DNA of 64,000 bases from NCBI RefSeq assembly GCF_004000235.1, contig NZ_RCIO01000001.1, forward strand, positions 1,114,399-1,178,398. The letters run 5' to 3'. The notes below the pieces were generated by a model. That model was not told the DNA's origin. It saw nothing but the letters and a program-made list of their open reading frames with translations, and did no database searches. Within the stretch, counting starts at the first letter, position 1. Each line of letters begins with the position of its first letter. Both the position numbers and the translations under genes were made by a program. Shown here piece after piece: positions 63,903 through 64,000 of this stretch. Origin of the DNA: Mesorhizobium sp. Z1-4 (GTDB taxonomy: Bacteria > Pseudomonadota > Alphaproteobacteria > Rhizobiales > Rhizobiaceae).

Positions 63903-63953
63903 CTTTAGCGACTTGTTTAACGTGGCTGCAAGCCGACCGGCCAAATCACCACG
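63903..63953 (-). ncRNA. SAM-II riboswitch aptamer
   Basis: Minus-strand sequence reads CGTGGTGATTTG, then GGCCGGTCGGCTTGCAGCC, then ACGTTAAACAAGTCGCTAAAG. This is the SAM-II (metA/metZ type) consensus, with P1 arms CGTGG/CCACG and the conserved GATTTG, TTAAA and GCTAAAG segments of the pseudoknot. It controls metZ immediately downstream through the terminator at 63863-63892. Confidence 0.93.
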
Positions 63954-63963
63954 GGATAATTGT

Positions 63964-63992
63964 CGTTTAGACGGCGCCGGTGCTTGCGTCAA
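63964..63992 (-). promoter_or_regulatory. Candidate promoter of the metZ riboswitch transcript
   Basis: On the minus strand TTGACG (63987-63992) and TAAACG (63964-63969) are separated by 17 bp, a few bases upstream of the SAM-II aptamer. The -35 is good, the -10 weak. Confidence 0.55.
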
Positions 63993-64000
63993 TCGCAAGG

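Noticed and set aside
1..64000. CRISPR arrays, tRNA or rRNA genes, transposases, integrases or prophage genes
   Set aside because: None was seen on either strand; the only repeats are the two palindromic elements and the regulatory palindromes listed.

Overview
The window reads as chromosomal DNA of a high-GC alphaproteobacterium of the order Hyphomicrobiales (Rhizobiales), most like Phyllobacteriaceae (Mesorhizobium, Aquamicrobium and relatives). The grounds are a gcrA cell-cycle regulator, a class I lysyl-tRNA synthetase, a SAM-II riboswitch ahead of metZ, a PodJ-like polarity protein, a TIGR02186/TauE pair, and the alphaproteobacterial ligase-associated DNA-repair set. Nothing looks like phage, plasmid, insertion sequence or CRISPR. 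The assignment rests on gene content and recognised protein families only.

Layout. 1-3.0 kb: end of a Gfo/Idh/MocA oxidoreductase, an aldo/keto reductase and a GH43 xylosidase, a small carbohydrate operon. 3.1-4.3 kb: an alpha/beta hydrolase-OsmC fusion. 4.3-14.9 kb: a complete five-step histidine-utilisation locus. hutI-hutH-hutG-hutU run on the minus strand and continue into a three-gene TRAP transporter; hutF-hutC are divergent, with a HutC-type palindrome between. 15-17.3 kb: two divergent secreted serine proteases. 17.4-18.3 kb: nitronate monooxygenase. 18.5-19.5 kb: unknown membrane protein. 19.5-26.6 kb: ligase-associated repair module (ATP-dependent ligase, exonuclease, TPR-methyltransferase, Lhr-like helicase, PdeM nuclease); the helicase carries an in-frame palindromic repeat element. 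26.6-28.8 kb: DUF3429, TIGR02186 and TauE membrane proteins. 29-32.6 kb: giant PodJ-like protein.

33-43.3 kb: a MerR regulator followed by a beta-oxidation locus (two acyl-CoA dehydrogenases, thioesterases, GST, thiolase, PaiB-like and isochorismatase proteins, FadB-type multienzyme) with a 32-bp palindrome in its promoter region; a close match to that palindrome precedes the nitronate monooxygenase. 43.4-49.8 kb: assorted genes including an S24-type regulator, an SNase-like protein, lysK, TerB, a sterol-desaturase-like enzyme and a solute-binding protein. 50-54.3 kb: a quorum-sensing cluster, luxR-luxI-crotonase-glycosyltransferase, with a tra-box-like palindrome before luxI. 54.3-57.4 kb: PPK2, PhoR and PhoU, with no pst genes between phoR and phoU. 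57.4-64 kb: gcrA with a dense GANTC cluster upstream, argD-argF-hslO, apaG, a CDP-alcohol phosphatidyltransferase, and metZ under a SAM-II riboswitch with a terminator.

The strongest leads are the quorum-sensing operon with its isomerase-type crotonase, the repeat element translated inside the repair helicase, the shared operator linking the acyl-CoA operon to nitronate monooxygenase, the GANTC cluster before gcrA, and the TRAP transporter fused onto the hut operon. Starts were moved from the longest frame where a ribosome-binding site or family alignment favoured it; each entry says so.
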